NCBI GenBank assembly: GCA_965216915.1
Contig: CBDCGS010000011.1
Coordinates: forward strand, 930,001-994,000
Length of the DNA stretch: 64,000 bases
Source of the DNA: CBDCGS01 sp965216915
GTDB taxonomy: Bacteria; Pseudomonadota; Alphaproteobacteria; UBA828
Reading direction: 5' to 3'
Shown in pieces: positions 9,166 through 16,709 of the stretch (position 1 is the first letter of the stretch; each line of letters begins with the position of its first letter). The notes under the pieces were generated by a model that searched no databases, was not told the DNA's origin, and saw nothing but the letters and a program-made list of their open reading frames with translations. The position numbers and the translations under genes were made by a program.

Positions 9166-10193
9166 AGGTTTCGGGTCGCGCCGGCGATCGCTTCTGCGCG
9201 AACCCCCCCGACGAGGTCAACCGCATCCTGATCTATGGGCCCAATCGCGGCCTGGTGCGTCAGCGGGCGGAACGCTGCGCACGCGCCTACGTCGGTGATG
9301 ACGACGACCCGTTTCGCGTGAGCATGCTGGACCCAGCCGACTTAAAACGAGAACCGGGCCGCCTTTATGACGCGGCCGCGGAGCCGGCGCTGCTCGGCGG
9401 GCGGCGCGTGCTACGCGTGCGGGGCGCCTTCGATGGCCTCGCCGGCGCGTTTCAGCTGTGCGCCGCACTACCACCCGAGAGCAACCCCGTGATCGTGGAG
9501 GCCGAGGCGCTCAGACCGGCGTCGCCGCTACGGCGCTTCTTCGAGCAAGATGAGCACAGCGCCGCCGTGCCCTGTTACGAAGACGACGCGGAGGATGCGG
9601 TTTCGGTCATCGAAGAGGTCGTGCAACGGGCGGGCCGGCGCATCGCGCCCGACGCGGCGGCGTGGCTCGCGGAGCGTGCCGGCGGAGATCGAGAGCGGAT
9701 CGTCGGAGAAGCGGAGAAGCTCTTGCTTTTCGTCGGAACTGCCGATGACCCGGAGATCACGCTAGCCCGCGTCGCCGAAAGCGTTGGCGACGGGGGCGAG
9801 GCGTCGGCGGATGAGGTCGCGGCGGCTGTGGCCCAGGGCGACCTCCGCGCGCTTGATCGTGCGTACCGCCGGGCCGCCTATGCGGGGATGCAACCAATCA
9901 CTCTGCTGCGCGCCGTTGGCCGCCGTCTGGTCCGCCTCCACCTCGTTGCAGGGATGCGCGAAGGCGGGGCGGACGAGGCGACTGCCATGGGCGCTTTGCG
10001 GCCGCCGGCTTACCCGAGTCAAAAGGCCGCCCTGCGGTCCGAGCTCTCTGGATGGTCGGCGGCAACGCTGCAAAGCGCCATCGCGCTGGTCGTCGACGCG
10101 GAGCGGGAGTGCAAGATCGGCGGGGCGCCGCCCCACGCCGTGTGCCAGCGCACCCTCATGCGCCTCTGCGCCGCCCGCGCGCGTGCCGCCTAG
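9162..10193 (+). CDS. holA: DNA polymerase III subunit delta
   Basis: Clamp-loader delta subunit (343 aa), opens the beta clamp. It shows the family layout: EVNRILIYGPNRGLVRQRAE N-terminal region, a degenerate AAA+ fold without Walker motifs, and a C-terminal collar domain ending in helices with cysteines (VCQRTLMRLCAARARAA). The GTG start overlaps the lptE stop by 4 bp, a coupling seen widely for this pair. It runs convergently into parB with 26 bp between stops; no clear terminator hairpin is present there. Confidence 0.92.
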   Translation: MKVSGRAGDRFCANPPDEVNRILIYGPNRGLVRQRAERCARAYVGDDDDPFRVSMLDPADLKREPGRLYDAAAEPALLGGRRVLRVRGAFDGLAGAFQLCAALPPESNPVIVEAEALRPASPLRRFFEQDEHSAAVPCYEDDAEDAVSVIEEVVQRAGRRIAPDAAAWLAERAGGDRERIVGEAEKLLLFVGTADDPEITLARVAESVGDGGEASADEVAAAVAQGDLRALDRAYRRAAYAGMQPITLLRAVGRRLVRLHLVAGMREGGADEATAMGALRPPAYPSQKAALRSELSGWSAATLQSAIALVVDAERECKIGGAPPHAVCQRTLMRLCAARARAA

Positions 10194-10219
10194 ACCGCCT
10201 CCCGTCGCGCCAAACCCAC

Positions 10220-11080
10220 CTAGGGCCCGCGCAACCGCGAAACCACGGTTTCCAGTTGCTCGAGCGAGCCGTAGCTCACGGTGAGCGTTCCGCCCGCGCC
10301 GCGGGGCTTGATCGTGATCTTGAGGCCGAGGGTGCGGCCCAGCTCCGTCTCCAACGCCGCGAGATTGGGATCCTGCTGCACCAGCGAGCCGGCCGGGCGC
10401 GTTTTGCCGCGTATGGCGTCACGCACCAGCCGTTCGGTCTGGCGCACATTGAGTTTCCGTTGCGCAACTTCGCGCGCGAGGTTCTCGGCATCCGGTGCGG
10501 AAAGCAGCGCCCGCGCATGGCCCGCGCTGAGAGTGCCCTCGTTGACCAACGCTTTGATCCGGTCAGGCAGCTCGAGAAGCCGAATCATGTTCGCGATATG
10601 GCTCCGCGACTTGCCGAGGGCCGCGGCGACGTCTTCCTGCCGATGGTTATAGTCGCGAATGAGCCGGGCGTAAGCCTCGGCTTCCTCAAGGGGCCGTAGA
10701 TCGCGGCGCTGCAAGTTTTCTACGAGCGCGATCTCGAGCGCCTCGAGATCGGTCAACGATCGGATCAAAACAGGAACATCGTGCAATCCCGCGCGCTGAG
10801 CGGCCCGCCACCGCCGCTCGCCGGCGACGATTTCGTACCCATCGTCCGCGTCCCGCGCCACGAGCGGCTGCACGACGCCCTTCTCTCGAATCGACGCTGC
10901 GAGGCTTTCGAGCTCGGCCTCTTCGAAAATCTGCCGCGGCTGCCGGGGGTTGGGGCGAAGCCGCTCGATCGGGATCATGCGAAATCCGGAGGGCGTTTCG
11001 ATGCCGATCTCGGGTGCGTCGCCCAGCAGCGCGGCCAAGCCTTTGCCGAGCCCCCGGGAGCGTGCCGGTTCGCCGCTCAT
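10220..11080 (-). CDS. parB: Chromosome-partitioning protein ParB
   Basis: CTPase/DNA clamp that binds parS and spreads on the centromere region (286 aa). The N-terminus carries GLGKGLAALLGD, the signature ParA-stimulating segment. The CTP-binding motif GERRWRAA is near residues 87-94; the helix-turn-helix lies in the middle (ALGKSRSHIANMIRLL), and a C-terminal dimerisation domain includes GTLTVSYGSLEQLE. It overlaps parA by 4 bp (ATGA). Two parS sites for it occur at 12491-12506 and 15880-15895. Confidence 0.97.
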   Translation of the reverse strand: MSGEPARSRGLGKGLAALLGDAPEIGIETPSGFRMIPIERLRPNPRQPRQIFEEAELESLAASIREKGVVQPLVARDADDGYEIVAGERRWRAAQRAGLHDVPVLIRSLTDLEALEIALVENLQRRDLRPLEEAEAYARLIRDYNHRQEDVAAALGKSRSHIANMIRLLELPDRIKALVNEGTLSAGHARALLSAPDAENLAREVAQRKLNVRQTERLVRDAIRGKTRPAGSLVQQDPNLAALETELGRTLGLKITIKPRGAGGTLTVSYGSLEQLETVVSRLRGP

Positions 11081-11928
11081 GCCGCGGCCTCCTGCGCGCG
11101 CTCGCGACGGAGGAGTTCCCCCGCCAGATGAACGTAGGCCTGCGCGCCGGGACAGCGAAAATCGTGGAGCAAGACCGGGCGCCCGTGAGACGGAGCTTCT
11201 GAGACCCGCACGTTGCGCGGAATCACCGTGTCATACACCTTGTCTCCGAGATGCGCTTTCACGTCGGCAAGAACTTGATGCGAAAGGTTATTTCGTCTGT
11301 CATACATGGTCAGAACAATTCCTTGGATCTGAAGCACCGGGTTGAGGCTCCCGCGCACCCGCTCGATCGTGCTCATGAGCTGGCTAAGACCCTCAAGCGC
11401 GAAGAACTCGCATTGGAGCGGAACCAGCACCGCGTCCGCCGCCACCAGCGCGTTCACCGTGAGCATGCCGAGGGCAGGCGGGCAGTCGATCAGCACGTAA
11501 TCGGGCTGCAAACCAGGTTCGTCGCGCCGCAGCGCCTCGAGCAGGATATCGCGCAGGGTGTGCTGCGCCTTGTCACGCTGCCAAAGCTCGAGCTCCGCAG
11601 CGGCAAGGTCAGGGGTTGCGGGAATGATGAAGAGCCCGGGAATCGCGGTCGGGGTCACGGTGGTGCGCGGTGGCGCCCCTTGGAGAAGACCGTAGAGACC
11701 CGGCGCACGCTCGGCCGTCGGAACGCCCAGTCCCGTGCTGGCATTGCCTTGGGGGTCGAGGTCCAGAATCAGCACGCGCCGCCCCGTCGCCGCGAGGGCG
11801 GTGGCAAGGTTGATCGCGGTCGTCGTTTTGCCAACCCCGCCCTTTTGGTTGGCTACGGCCAAGATGCGCGGCCGGCTCACCGGGAGACCGACCGGGGATT
11901 CAAGCGGTTTCGTGCGCACGTGCGACAT
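11077..11928 (-). CDS. parA: Chromosome-partitioning ATPase ParA
   Basis: Deviant Walker-type ATPase (283 aa) that forms the gradient for origin segregation. The deviant Walker A box KGGVGKTTTA is at about residues 29-38; the A' motif DLDPQGNAST and Walker B-like DYVLIDCPPALG follow. The start used here overlaps rsmG by 29 bp; the ParA core begins about 20 residues in, so a downstream start (for example the GTG in GLPVSRP) is possible. It is in the leftward mnmE-mnmG-rsmG-parA-parB run. Confidence 0.97.
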   Translation of the reverse strand: MSHVRTKPLESPVGLPVSRPRILAVANQKGGVGKTTTAINLATALAATGRRVLILDLDPQGNASTGLGVPTAERAPGLYGLLQGAPPRTTVTPTAIPGLFIIPATPDLAAAELELWQRDKAQHTLRDILLEALRRDEPGLQPDYVLIDCPPALGMLTVNALVAADAVLVPLQCEFFALEGLSQLMSTIERVRGSLNPVLQIQGIVLTMYDRRNNLSHQVLADVKAHLGDKVYDTVIPRNVRVSEAPSHGRPVLLHDFRCPGAQAYVHLAGELLRRERAQEAAA

Positions 11929-12541
11929 GATGGAGCCTCAGAATCGTCCCGTCATCGTTGCTGGCGCTCGGGTGGCACTCGATCTCGAATGACCAATCAC
12001 GGCGTGCTGCCTCGAGTTCCGCCCGGTAGGCTTTGCCCTTGGGGAATATACAACATGTGTGGTTGTCGAGAAGGTCAAAAACTAGATGTAGAAGCCGTGA
12101 TAGATTCGCGCATCCGCGCGCCACGATCACATCGGGCGCGCCGGACGCAGTCAGAGCCCGGTAGACGGCGGCGTCTTCGATGCGCCCGTTCACGACGGCG
12201 ACGTCGGTGCCGGTCTCACGCGCCACCTCGCGCAGGAAGGCGCACCGACGCGCATGCGATTCCACGAGCGTGACGCCGGAAAGCCCCGCGATCGCCAGGA
12301 CCATTCCGGGAAAACCAGCGCCGCTCCCGACGTCGACGAGACGACGGGCCCCGGTCGGTACGAGCTCGGTGAGCTGGATAGAATCCAGAAAGTGGCGCCG
12401 CCATAGGTCGCTGAGCGTCGCCCGTGAGACCAAATTGATGCGCGCCTGCCAACGCTCCAGAAGCGCGCCGTAGGCCGCCAGGCGCGTGCACGTTTCACGT
12501 GAAACGCCGGTCTCGGCCCTAAATTCCTCGAGCCCGTACAC
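11900..12541 (-). CDS. rsmG: 16S rRNA m7G527 methyltransferase RsmG
   Basis: SAM-dependent enzyme (213 aa, formerly GidB) methylating G527 of 16S rRNA. Motif I is DVGSGAGFPG at about residues 70-79; the N-terminal RINLVSRATLSDLWRRHFLDS block is family-typical. GTG start, 6 bp after the mnmG stop. Residues 13-17 (VSRET) are encoded by a parS palindrome, so this coding sequence does double duty. Confidence 0.95.
   Translation of the reverse strand: MYGLEEFRAETGVSRETCTRLAAYGALLERWQARINLVSRATLSDLWRRHFLDSIQLTELVPTGARRLVDVGSGAGFPGMVLAIAGLSGVTLVESHARRCAFLREVARETGTDVAVVNGRIEDAAVYRALTASGAPDVIVARGCANLSRLLHLVFDLLDNHTCCIFPKGKAYRAELEAARRDWSFEIECHPSASNDDGTILRLHHVARAHETA
12491..12506. other. parS centromere site 1 (inside rsmG)
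   Basis: The 16-bp perfect palindrome CGTTTCACGTGAAACG has the 14-bp core of the bacterial parS consensus TGTTTCACGTGAAACA and differs only in the outermost pair. It lies in the 5' coding region of rsmG, 1.4 kb from the parB gene. Confidence 0.95.
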
Positions 12542-12547
12542 GGCCGC

Positions 12548-14437
12548 CTACGCCCTCGGCTGCACGCGGCGTCCAGAACTCGGCCGCAAATGGCCGAGCA
12601 ACGCCGTCAATGCGGCCGGCGTCACGCCTGGAACGCGTCCCGCGGCCCCGAGCGTTGGGGGGCGCGCGGCCGCAAGCCGTTCGCCCATCTCGCGTGATAG
12701 CCCCCCGACCGCCGTGAAATCGAGATCTCCCGGCACGGCCAGCGCCTCATCCCGACGAAACGCCTCGATATCGGCGTCCTGTCGCTGCAGGTAGCCCCGG
12801 TAGTGGGCCTCGATCTCGAGCTGTTCGGCGACGTCTCCTCTGAGGTGGGCGAGCTCCGGCCATAGGCGCGCGAGGCGCGCCACGCCGATGCCGCCATAAC
12901 CGAGAAGATCCAAGGCGGAGCGGATCCGCCCGTCGTCGTTCACGGGCAACCCTTCGGCGCGGAGCGCTCCGGGCCTGGCCGAGAGCCCGTTCAGGAGCGT
13001 CCGGGCGGCCGCCAATGCCCGCTTTTTCTCCCGATGCGCACGCGCGCGCGCGCCGCCGACGCAGCCCGCGGCGAGCCCGATGTCCGTCAACCGAAGATCG
13101 GCATTATCCGGACGCAACCGGAGGCGGTATTCGGCGCGCGACGAGAACATCCGATAGGGCTCGCTCACGCCCTGGGTCACCAGATCGTCGATCAGGACGC
13201 CGAGATAGCCGTCGGCCCGGTCGAACACGATGGGCGGCGCCCCACCCGCCGCCCGCGCGGCATTCAACCCGGCGACGAGTCCCTGGGCCGCCGCCTCCTC
13301 ATAGCCGGTCGTCCCGTTGATCTGCCCCGCCAAGTAAAGGCCGCGTACGCGGTGGGTTTGCAAGCTGTGCTTGAGTTCCCGCGGGTCGACGAAATCGTAC
13401 TCGATGGCGTAGCCCGGCTGCAGGAGCACCGCGCGTTCGAGCCCAGGGATGCTGCGCGTGACGGCCCCCTGCACGGGCTCGGACAGGGAGGTGGAGATCC
13501 CGTTCGGATACACGGTGTCGTCGGTAAGTCCCTCTGGCTCCAGAAAAATCGTGTGCGCGTCGCGTTCCGCAAAGCGCACGACCTTATCCTCGATCGAGGG
13601 GCAATAGCGCGGACCCGGTCCCGTGATCGCCCCTGAATAGAGGGCCGAACACCCGATGTTGTCCCGGATGATCCGGTGGGTCTCCGTGGTCGTCGCGGTG
13701 ATGTGGCAAGGCACTTGCTGGCGCGTGATCCGCGCGGTCATGGTGGAAAATGGCACCGGCGGATCGTCGCCAGGCTGAATCGTGAGCCCCCGCCAATCGA
13801 TCGAGCGGGCGTCCAGCCGCGGCGGCGTCCCGGTCTTCAAACGACCCAAGCGGAACCCAAGCCGATCCAGGGTCTCCGCGAGCCCGACTGCCGGGCCCTC
13901 CCCCGCCCGCCCAGCGGCGCGCCGCTTCGTGCCAATGTGGATGACGCCACGCAAGAACGTCCCGGTCGTGATGACCACCTGTTGGGTCCGTATTTCGGCC
14001 CCGTCGGCCGCGATAACGGCCCGGACCGCGGGCCCATCCGATTCGTCGGCAAGCACCAGGTCTTCCGCTGCCGTAGCGCGGATCTCGAGGCCGTCCTGCT
14101 CCGCCAGCAATCTCTGCATGGCGGCACGGTAGAGCGCGCGGTCTTGCTGCGCGCGGGGCCCCCGCACCGCAGGGCCTTTGCTCCGGTTCAAGATACGAAA
14201 CTGAATGCCTGCGTCGTCGGCAGCGCGCGCGATCAACCCGTCGAGGGCGTCAACCTCGCGCACGAGCGTCCCCTTCGCGAGGCCCCCGATCGCCGGGTTG
14301 CACGACATCTCGCCAATGGTTTCGGGCTTGTGGGTGACCAGCAAGGTCCGCGCACCGACGCGCGCGGCCGCCGAGGCGGCCTCGCAGCCCGCGTGGCCGC
14401 CGCCAATCACCACCACATCATACGTCTTGGTCGACAT
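12548..14437 (-). CDS. mnmG: tRNA uridine 5-carboxymethylaminomethyl modification enzyme MnmG
   Basis: FAD-dependent partner of MnmE (629 aa, GidA) installing cmnm5 at U34 of certain tRNAs. The FAD dinucleotide-binding motif IGGGHAGCE is at residues 11-19; the family blocks MSCNPAIGG, GPAVRGPRAQQDR and GTFLRG follow, and the C-terminal MnmE-binding helical domain has SREMGERLAAARP. The start MSTKTYDVVV at 14437 is chosen over an upstream in-frame ATG because the Rossmann strand starts at once. mnmE lies 92 bp upstream. Confidence 0.97.
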   Translation of the reverse strand: MSTKTYDVVVIGGGHAGCEAASAAARVGARTLLVTHKPETIGEMSCNPAIGGLAKGTLVREVDALDGLIARAADDAGIQFRILNRSKGPAVRGPRAQQDRALYRAAMQRLLAEQDGLEIRATAAEDLVLADESDGPAVRAVIAADGAEIRTQQVVITTGTFLRGVIHIGTKRRAAGRAGEGPAVGLAETLDRLGFRLGRLKTGTPPRLDARSIDWRGLTIQPGDDPPVPFSTMTARITRQQVPCHITATTTETHRIIRDNIGCSALYSGAITGPGPRYCPSIEDKVVRFAERDAHTIFLEPEGLTDDTVYPNGISTSLSEPVQGAVTRSIPGLERAVLLQPGYAIEYDFVDPRELKHSLQTHRVRGLYLAGQINGTTGYEEAAAQGLVAGLNAARAAGGAPPIVFDRADGYLGVLIDDLVTQGVSEPYRMFSSRAEYRLRLRPDNADLRLTDIGLAAGCVGGARARAHREKKRALAAARTLLNGLSARPGALRAEGLPVNDDGRIRSALDLLGYGGIGVARLARLWPELAHLRGDVAEQLEIEAHYRGYLQRQDADIEAFRRDEALAVPGDLDFTAVGGLSREMGERLAAARPPTLGAAGRVPGVTPAALTALLGHLRPSSGRRVQPRA

Positions 14438-14529
14438 GACGCGATCCCCATCGCGCCCGCCCATGCCGAACTTAGGCGTGCGCGAGCCCCGAGTCAAAGC
14501 GCGGCCGGTCCTTTTGCACCCACAACGAC

Positions 14530-15870
14530 CTATTTTCCAATGCAAAAATCGCGAAATACCGCGTCGAGCACGTCCTCGACATCGATCCGGCCGGTGACGC
14601 GGCCGAGCGCTGTCGCCGCCACGCGTAGATCCTCCGCTCTTTCCTCGTCTGCGGCCGGCCTCGACGCGCGTTCAAGCGCCTCCGCGCACGCCTCCAGCGC
14701 ATGGCGATGCCGTGCCCGAGTCAACGCCGGATGCGGGCCACGGTCCCCGTAGCGAGCCTCTATGGACCGCGCGAGACGCGCAAGGAGAGCGTCAAACCCG
14801 TCCCCGGTGACGCATGAAATCGGGATCGCTTCGGTACCATCGACCGACACGTGGTCACCCAGATCATCCCGCAGGTCGGTCTTGTTCAGCACTGCAACCG
14901 CATCCCGACCCAACAGCGCCGCTGACGCGCGATCAAAACACGGCCAATGGGCGCCATCGAACACGACCAGACGCAAATCCGCCTCTTCCGCCCGCGCACG
15001 CGCACGCCGCACGCCTTCCTGTTCGACCGCACCCTGCGCCGCACGGATCCCCGCCGTATCCGCCAATGTGACAGGCCATCCGCCGAGATCCAGGTGAACC
15101 TCGACGACATCCCGCGTGGTTCCAGCCTCCGGCGACACGATGACCGCGTCGCGTCGCGCCAACCGATTGACCAGAGTGGACTTTCCCGCGTTCGGCGGAC
15201 CGACGACGGCAAGGTGAAGGCCGTCGCGCAGGCGCTCGCCGCGGTGGTCATCGTCGAGATAGCGCGCGATCTCCGCGCCGAGATCAGCCGCTTGGCGTGG
15301 GACCGGCGCGGCGACGTCGTCCGGCAGTTCCTGATCAGAAAAATCGAGCGAGGCTTCGACGAGAGCCATCATCGCGACGACGCGAGACCGCCAATCCTCG
15401 TAGAGATCCGCCAGCGCACCACCCATTTGTCGGAGTGCTTGGCGTCGCTGGGCTGCCGTCTCCGCTGCCACGAGATCGGCAAGCCCCTCGGCCGCGGTCA
15501 GATCGAGACGTCCGTTCTCAAAGGCGCGGCGGGTGAACTCTCCGGGCTCAGCCGGCCGATACCCCTCCAACCCGCCCACCGCGCGTAGGACCGCGTCAAT
15601 GACCGCGCGCCCGCCATGGATGTGGAATTCCGCGACGTCTTCGCCCGTCACGCTCGCCGGGGCCGGGAACCAGAGCACCAACCCCCGATCGATCGCGTCA
15701 CCGCACACTGGGTCACTGAGGGTCCGCAAGAAAGCGGTCCGGGGCGCGCCGGGCGGCTGGCCGGTCAGCGCCAAGACCCCCACCGCGGCATGTCGGCCAG
15801 AGAGTCGCACGATGGCCACCGCCGCCGGACCGCGCGCACTGGACAGCGCGAAAATCGTGTCGCCGCGCAT
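14530..15870 (-). CDS. mnmE: tRNA modification GTPase MnmE
   Basis: 446-aa GTPase (TrmE) that works with MnmG. The N-terminal folate-binding domain begins MRGDTIFALSSARGPAAVAIVRLSG; the inserted Ras-like G domain has G1 GPPNAGKST, G3 DTAG and G4 NKTD; and the protein ends in the obligatory FCIGK with its catalytic cysteine. The start at 15870 fits the family; an open frame continues upstream only because it crosses the parS palindrome. parS site 2 lies 10 bp upstream of this start codon. Confidence 0.97.
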   Translation of the reverse strand: MRGDTIFALSSARGPAAVAIVRLSGRHAAVGVLALTGQPPGAPRTAFLRTLSDPVCGDAIDRGLVLWFPAPASVTGEDVAEFHIHGGRAVIDAVLRAVGGLEGYRPAEPGEFTRRAFENGRLDLTAAEGLADLVAAETAAQRRQALRQMGGALADLYEDWRSRVVAMMALVEASLDFSDQELPDDVAAPVPRQAADLGAEIARYLDDDHRGERLRDGLHLAVVGPPNAGKSTLVNRLARRDAVIVSPEAGTTRDVVEVHLDLGGWPVTLADTAGIRAAQGAVEQEGVRRARARAEEADLRLVVFDGAHWPCFDRASAALLGRDAVAVLNKTDLRDDLGDHVSVDGTEAIPISCVTGDGFDALLARLARSIEARYGDRGPHPALTRARHRHALEACAEALERASRPAADEERAEDLRVAATALGRVTGRIDVEDVLDAVFRDFCIGK

Positions 15871-15879
15871 CACCGCGCC

Positions 15880-15895
15880 TGTTTCACGTGAAACA
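15880..15895. other. parS centromere site 2 (upstream of mnmE)
   Basis: Exact match to the 16-bp bacterial parS consensus TGTTTCACGTGAAACA. It sits in the 59-bp gap between the ferredoxin gene and mnmE, 3.4 kb from parS site 1, and on the same side of the putative origin as parAB. Confidence 0.97.
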
Positions 15896-15929
15896 TCTCC
15901 GCGGGCTCCGCCCGCCGGGCAAGTCGCGG

Positions 15930-16313
15930 TCAATCGTCGCCGGCGGCCTGCGCCGATCGGGTGCGGTCGACCTGCTCCTGATCGGGATGCAGCAGGAGGC
16001 GCTGCACGCGACCGTCTTGCACGAGGTGGGTCTCGAGGATCTCGTCGAGATCCTCGACGGTGCGATAGGTGTACCAGACGCCCTCCGGATAGATGACCAT
16101 CGTCGGCCCCAGCTCGCAGCGGTCCAGACATTGCGCCGAATTGATCCGGATGTCGTCAAGACCCCTCTGGCCCGCGCGCGCCTTCAGGTGAGCGCGGAGC
16201 TTTACCGCGTTCTTGGCGGCGCAACAGCCCCGTCGATGCCCCTCCGCCCGGACGTTGACACAGCAGAAAACATGCTTCCGAAAATAGGGCGCCGGGTCCG
16301 GCGGAACACTCAC
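15930..16313 (-). CDS. Thioredoxin-like [2Fe-2S] ferredoxin
   Basis: 127-aa electron-transfer protein with the thioredoxin-like 2Fe-2S ferredoxin fold. The cysteine pattern is KHVFCCVN, then RRGCCAAKNA, then SAQCLDRCELGP, which supplies the four cluster ligands; PEGVWYTYRTVEDLDEI matches the family C-terminal part. The GTG start at 16313 overlaps the stop of the upstream gene by 4 bp (GTGA), preferred over a longer frame that would run through that gene. Partner and pathway unknown; the leftward position before mnmE suggests cotranscription. Confidence 0.85.
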   Translation of the reverse strand: MSVPPDPAPYFRKHVFCCVNVRAEGHRRGCCAAKNAVKLRAHLKARAGQRGLDDIRINSAQCLDRCELGPTMVIYPEGVWYTYRTVEDLDEILETHLVQDGRVQRLLLHPDQEQVDRTRSAQAAGDD

Positions 16314-16558
16314 GTACCAGTGCTCCCGCTCTTTCCGCCCATGCCCTGCCAAAACGCCTTTTGCAGCTCCTCCAGGCCCTTCAACCCTTCCGGCATCCAC
16401 GCTTTCATCAGCGTCTCGGGATCGAGTGTTTCGACCGCCGTCGCCACCCGCTCGCGAAGGCCCTTGGCGAAGGCCTCCTGTGCATCAGACAGATCCACCA
16501 TCCCCAAGAAGGTGCGCGCCTCTTCGGGGGTGCACTCTATCTCGATCTTGACCTTCAT
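16310..16558 (-). CDS. Small DUF6489-like protein
   Basis: 82-aa acidic protein beginning MKVKIEIECTPEEARTFLG with a C-terminal helix that contains LEELQKAFWQGMGG. This looks like the DUF6489 family, common next to other alphaproteobacterial genes and of unknown function. The start at 16558 is chosen because the longer frame upstream lacks family similarity and overlaps the divergent promoter region. First gene of the leftward run to parB; coupled to the ferredoxin gene by GTGA overlap. Confidence 0.7.
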   Translation of the reverse strand: MKVKIEIECTPEEARTFLGMVDLSDAQEAFAKGLRERVATAVETLDPETLMKAWMPEGLKGLEELQKAFWQGMGGKSGSTGT

Positions 16559-16709
16559 CGCCACGCCAGAGTTTCTGTTTACCCGTTCGGAGGATAACCG
16601 CGCCCCAGGGCTTGAACAAGCGGCGCCGCGCTGGCGCAGCTTGTGGCAAGTGGCTATGTTAGCGCGCGACTTCCGTCTTTTCGGCCCATCCACTTGCCCG
16701 GGCGTCTTC

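Noticed and set aside
15888..16709. In-frame upstream extension of the YyaL-like gene
   Set aside because: It overlaps the ferredoxin and DUF6489-like genes on the other strand and lacks similarity; the family start MSENLLAAEPS fits at 16710.
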